DNA from: Ignavibacteriaceae bacterium
GTDB taxonomy: Bacteria > Bacteroidota > Ignavibacteria > Ignavibacteriales > Ignavibacteriaceae
Reading direction: 5' to 3'
DNA length: 53,249 nucleotides
NCBI GenBank assembly: GCA_031292435.1
Contig: JARLHD010000272.1
Location: 1 to 53,249, forward strand
Shown: positions 51,541 through 53,249 of the stretch, piece by piece
Numbering within the stretch: the first letter of the stretch is position 1
Layout of the letters: the number at the start of each line of letters is the position of its first letter
Made by a program: the position numbers and the translations under genes
Notes under the pieces: model-generated
Database searches by the model: none
Told to the model about the DNA's origin: nothing
What the model saw: only the letters and a program-made list of their open reading frames with translations

Positions 51541-51573
51541 AAAAAAGGTCTTAAAACATTTAAGACCTTTTTA
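51541..51573 (-). terminator. Rho-independent terminator after tsf
   Basis: AAAAGGTCTTAAA (51543-51555) pairs perfectly with TTTAAGACCTTTT (51559-51571) around a three-base loop, with T-runs on both strands. It ends the rpsB-tsf transcript and lies in the 102-bp gap before pyrH. Confidence 0.93.
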
Positions 51574-51585
51574 ATTTAGGAATAA

Positions 51586-52443
51586 CTATTTTTTCTCGTC
51601 CCCGAGATGAAATCGACGGAACAAGACTATTTTTGCATTGCTTCCATGTTTTGTGTTAAACTCCTTTATAAGATCATTAACCGATTTTGTGTTATCCTTT
51701 ATAAAAGCCTGTTCAACAAGGCAGTTTTCCTGGTAAAACTTGTTAATCTTGCCGGTAGCGATCTTTTCAAGAATCTGTTCCGGTTTGCCTTCTTTCCTTG
51801 CAAGTTCCTTATATATATCAATTTCTTTCTCAATCAGGTCTTTTGGAACTTCTTCACGGTAAACGCAAATAGGTTTCATAGCGGCTACCTGCATTGCAAT
51901 ATCTTTTCCCATTTCAGCTAATTCATCCAGACCTGAAGATGCTCCTTCAAATTTTACAAGTACACCCAGTTTTGAACCTAAGTGAACGTAACCTACAACA
52001 ACGCCTTCAGAAACCTTTTCTATTGAAAATCTGGAGACTTCAATCTTTTCTCCAACTTTTCCCATTACATCGTTTACCTGGTTGCTCAATGCAGGGCTAT
52101 TTGCCAGGAGTACTTCTTTATTAGCGGGGTTTTCAGTGAATACAGTTTGTAATACAGAGTCAGCAAGATTTATAAAATCAGCGCTTTTTGCTACAAAATC
52201 AGTCTCACAGTTAATTTCAACGATAACGCCGGTTTTTTTATCATCCGATATTTTTATTAAAACTAAACCTTCGTTCGCGCTTTTTTCTGCTCTTTTAGCA
52301 GCAACAGCTGCTCCTTTTTTTCTTAATATATCGATGGCTTTATCATAATCGCCATCTGCTTCGGTAAGGGCTTTCTTGCAATCCATCATGCCCGCACCGG
52401 TTTTTTGTCTTAATTCATTTACTTGTGAAGCAGTAATAATCAT
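51586..52443 (-). CDS. tsf: Elongation factor Ts
   Basis: It is the nucleotide exchange factor that regenerates EF-Tu-GTP. The 285-residue protein has the UBA-like N-terminus ITASQVNELRQKTGAGMMDC with KKALTEADGDYDKAIDILR. The core motif is INCETDFVAKSADF, and the dimerisation and C-terminal modules follow (VGYVHLGSKLGVLVKFEG, GKINKFYQENCLVEQAF). It starts two bases after the rpsB stop; AAGGAATT within the rpsB end serves as its ribosome site. Confidence 0.97.
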   Translation of the reverse strand: MIITASQVNELRQKTGAGMMDCKKALTEADGDYDKAIDILRKKGAAVAAKRAEKSANEGLVLIKISDDKKTGVIVEINCETDFVAKSADFINLADSVLQTVFTENPANKEVLLANSPALSNQVNDVMGKVGEKIEVSRFSIEKVSEGVVVGYVHLGSKLGVLVKFEGASSGLDELAEMGKDIAMQVAAMKPICVYREEVPKDLIEKEIDIYKELARKEGKPEQILEKIATGKINKFYQENCLVEQAFIKDNTKSVNDLIKEFNTKHGSNAKIVLFRRFHLGDEKK

Positions 52444-52445
52444 AT

Positions 52446-53240
52446 TTAATTCCTTTGGTTATTGGCAGAAGTAGCTTTGTCATTGGGCTCTACTTCTTTT
52501 TCTCTTTCTTTTTTAATTCTTTCTCCTTCTGCAGCTTCCTCAGCTTTCATTTCTTTAGCTTTGGAATTACCTTCAATAATTGAATCAGCCATTGACCTGA
52601 CGATCATTTCAACTGTTTTTACTGCATCATCATTTGCGGGGATAAGGTAATCTACCTGGTCAGGATCACAATTCGTATCAACAATAGCAAATACAGGGAT
52701 GTTTAATCTTTGTGCTTCTTTAATTGCAATCGATTCTTTTTTAATATCAACTACGAACATTGCTCCAGGAATTCTTGACATAGTTTCAATACCTTCAAGA
52801 ACTTTTTTGAGTTTGTCTTTTTCCCTGGTTAAGAATAGTCTTTCTTTCTTTGTTATCTTTTCAAATGTACCGTCAGTTTCCTGTTTTTCTATATTGTTAA
52901 GGCGTTTGATGCTTTTTCTGATTGTAGAGAAATTTGTAAGCATTCCACCAAGCCATCTTTCGCTAACCCAGTTAGATTCACATCTCCTGGCTTCCTGTTC
53001 AATAACATTTTTGGCTTGTTTTTTGGTCCCGACGAAAAGAACTTTCTTTCCATCCGATACCATTTTGGAAAGATTGTCAGCGGCTTCAACTAGAAGTGAC
53101 TGGGTTTTCTTAAGATCAATGATATGGATCCCGTTTTTCTCCATAAAAATATATGGTTTCATTTTGGGGTTCCAACGGCGGGTCAAATGACCGAAGTGAG
53201 CGCCAGCTTCAATAAGCTGGGTTATTTCTGGTTTTTTCAT
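52446..53240 (-). CDS. rpsB: 30S ribosomal protein S2
   Basis: A component of the small subunit. The 264-residue protein has [19 protein letters not shown] (9-27), [35 protein letters not shown] and [21 protein letters not shown] charged Glu/Lys-rich tail of about 45 residues extends beyond the usual end. The start at 53240 has GGAG about five bases upstream at the window edge. It is the first gene in view of the rpsB-tsf operon; upstream ribosomal genes may lie outside the window. Confidence 0.98.
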   Translation of the reverse strand: MKKPEITQLIEAGAHFGHLTRRWNPKMKPYIFMEKNGIHIIDLKKTQSLLVEAADNLSKMVSDGKKVLFVGTKKQAKNVIEQEARRCESNWVSERWLGGMLTNFSTIRKSIKRLNNIEKQETDGTFEKITKKERLFLTREKDKLKKVLEGIETMSRIPGAMFVVDIKKESIAIKEAQRLNIPVFAIVDTNCDPDQVDYLIPANDDAVKTVEMIVRSMADSIIEGNSKAKEMKAEEAAEGERIKKEREKEVEPNDKATSANNQRN

Positions 53241-53249
53241 TTTAGCTCC

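Noticed and set aside
52699..53190. A 163-codon plus-strand open frame opposite rpsB
   Set aside because: The hydrophobic, Ser/Leu-rich composition is what the complement of this ribosomal gene yields; there is no ribosome site.

Overview
The window is about 53 kb of A+T-rich, densely coding bacterial chromosome. Gene content points to the Bacteroidota/Chlorobiota/Ignavibacteriota assemblage, with Ignavibacteria my best guess. The evidence is protein style (single-chain pyruvate:ferredoxin oxidoreductase, long transaldolase next to phosphoglucose isomerase, M64 and M13 peptidases), two exported proteins with an Ala|Gln signal-peptidase site, and a TAnnTTTG-like promoter element. This placement is inference. 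I saw no rRNA, tRNA, CRISPR array, transposase or prophage gene. It reads as core genome rather than an island.

Layout. 1-195 (-) is the start of polyphosphate kinase ppk1, cut by the window edge, divergent from a PAS/HisKA_2 histidine kinase. 1681-7261 (+) is a tight six-gene operon (dapA, dapB, dapH, lysC, an M20 deacetylase, asd) for the acetylated route to diaminopimelate and lysine. 7371-8519 (-) is a diacylglycerol-type glycosyltransferase and 8721-10745 (+) an M13 metallopeptidase. 10810-15399 (-) is nifJ followed by a dihydroorotate-dehydrogenase-like protein. 15637-24194 (+) carries dnaG, a 2x[4Fe-4S] ferredoxin, a geranylgeranyl-reductase-family flavoprotein with an in-frame TAG, a kinase with a degenerate receiver, UDP-glucose dehydrogenase, a NusG-like factor, a YhaM-like nuclease and a sirtuin. 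24211-24672 (-) is a MarR regulator and 24912-28154 (+) is rpiB-tal-pgi. 28229-31921 (-) holds a GT4 glycosyltransferase, a TlpA lipoprotein, a small membrane protein and a GH13 amylase.

32201-34153 (+) holds two unrecognised proteins, one four-helix and one single-helix membrane protein, whose architecture resembles ion-driven motor pairs (MotA/B, TolQ/R, PorL/M). They are the best candidate here for an undescribed system. 34163-36416 (-) is zwf-pgl. With rpiB, tal and pgi this supplies much of the pentose phosphate pathway, but gnd, tkt and rpe are not here. 36574-42189 contains an orphan membrane protein, two aldo/keto reductases, a STAS protein, a HisN-like phosphatase and an M64 peptidase. 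42224-45793 (-) is a class A PBP with an unusual N-terminus, then a crp/fnr regulator-PHP phosphoesterase pair. 45979-49841 (+) is a PpiD/SurA chaperone and aroK-aroB. 50154-53240 (-) is rpsB-tsf and pyrH-frr, separated by a terminator.

The most notable signals are the amber codon inside the reductase with the frame intact for 65 codons beyond it, the motor-like gene pair, and two arrays of one 11-bp repeat, each lying just 3' of a gene and reading in its direction, 31 kb apart. No gene annotated here shows obvious foreign composition.
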